Shown here one piece after another: positions 5,707-5,732 of a stretch of 5,732 nt of DNA; position 1 is the stretch's first letter, and every line of letters begins with the position of its first letter. Both the position numbers and the translations under genes were made by a program. Under the pieces are notes generated by a model. The model worked only from the letters and a program-made list of their open reading frames with translations. It did not search any database and was not told the origin of the DNA. The stretch is from NCBI GenBank assembly GCA_016867655.1, contig VGJA01000069.1, positions 1-5,732 on the forward strand, read 5' to 3'. This DNA comes from Candidatus Altarchaeales archaeon. GTDB lineage: Archaea > Altiarchaeota > Altiarchaeia > IMC4 > SCGC-AAA252-I15.

Positions 5707-5732
5707 TAAATCAAAATCTTTTTGGCGAGGGG

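Overview
The window looks like a compact piece of an archaeal chromosome. The evidence is an archaeal/eukaryotic-type leucyl-tRNA synthetase, a short archaeal-style GatC, TATA-box-like sequences about 25-30 nt before start codons, and no Shine-Dalgarno sequence ahead of any start. The tight packing and small proteins would fit a DPANN-type or other small-genome archaeon, but the lineage cannot be fixed from this sequence alone.

Layout, left to right. Positions 1-88 (minus) hold the first 29 codons of a lipoprotein gene that runs off the left edge. Positions 89-141 are a short divergent promoter region with one nearly symmetric TATA element. Positions 142-867 (plus) encode a cysteine-rich, membrane-anchored protein with two thioredoxin-like halves. 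It meets leuS (870-3722, minus) tail to tail with only 2 nt between the stop codons. To the right of leuS, three more genes lie on the minus strand in the same direction: gatC (3759-3989), a small stand-alone nucleotidyltransferase (4027-4599) and an FAD-dependent oxidoreductase related to geranylgeranyl reductases (4636-5706). The last 26 nt hold no assignable feature. Coding density is very high, and no stretch longer than 60 nt lacks a gene.

How the genes may work together. leuS and gatC both serve tRNA aminoacylation: leucine charging, and amide formation on misacylated Asp-tRNA(Asn) and/or Glu-tRNA(Gln). The nucleotidyltransferase and the flavoprotein have no evident link to them. The three gaps between the four co-directional genes are nearly identical (36, 37 and 36 nt), and each holds a TATA-like box centred 26.5-28.5 nt before the next start codon. 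I therefore infer that the downstream genes are transcribed from their own promoters as leaderless or nearly leaderless mRNAs, rather than only as one operon. On the left, the lipoprotein and the tandem thioredoxin-like protein are both predicted to face outside the cell and seem to share a promoter core, so a common extracytoplasmic redox or envelope role is possible but unproven.

I see no mobile element, CRISPR array, tRNA, rRNA or obvious new multi-gene system. The most unusual items are the tandem thioredoxin-like protein with a CxxxC site in its second half, and the uniform promoter-sized gaps.
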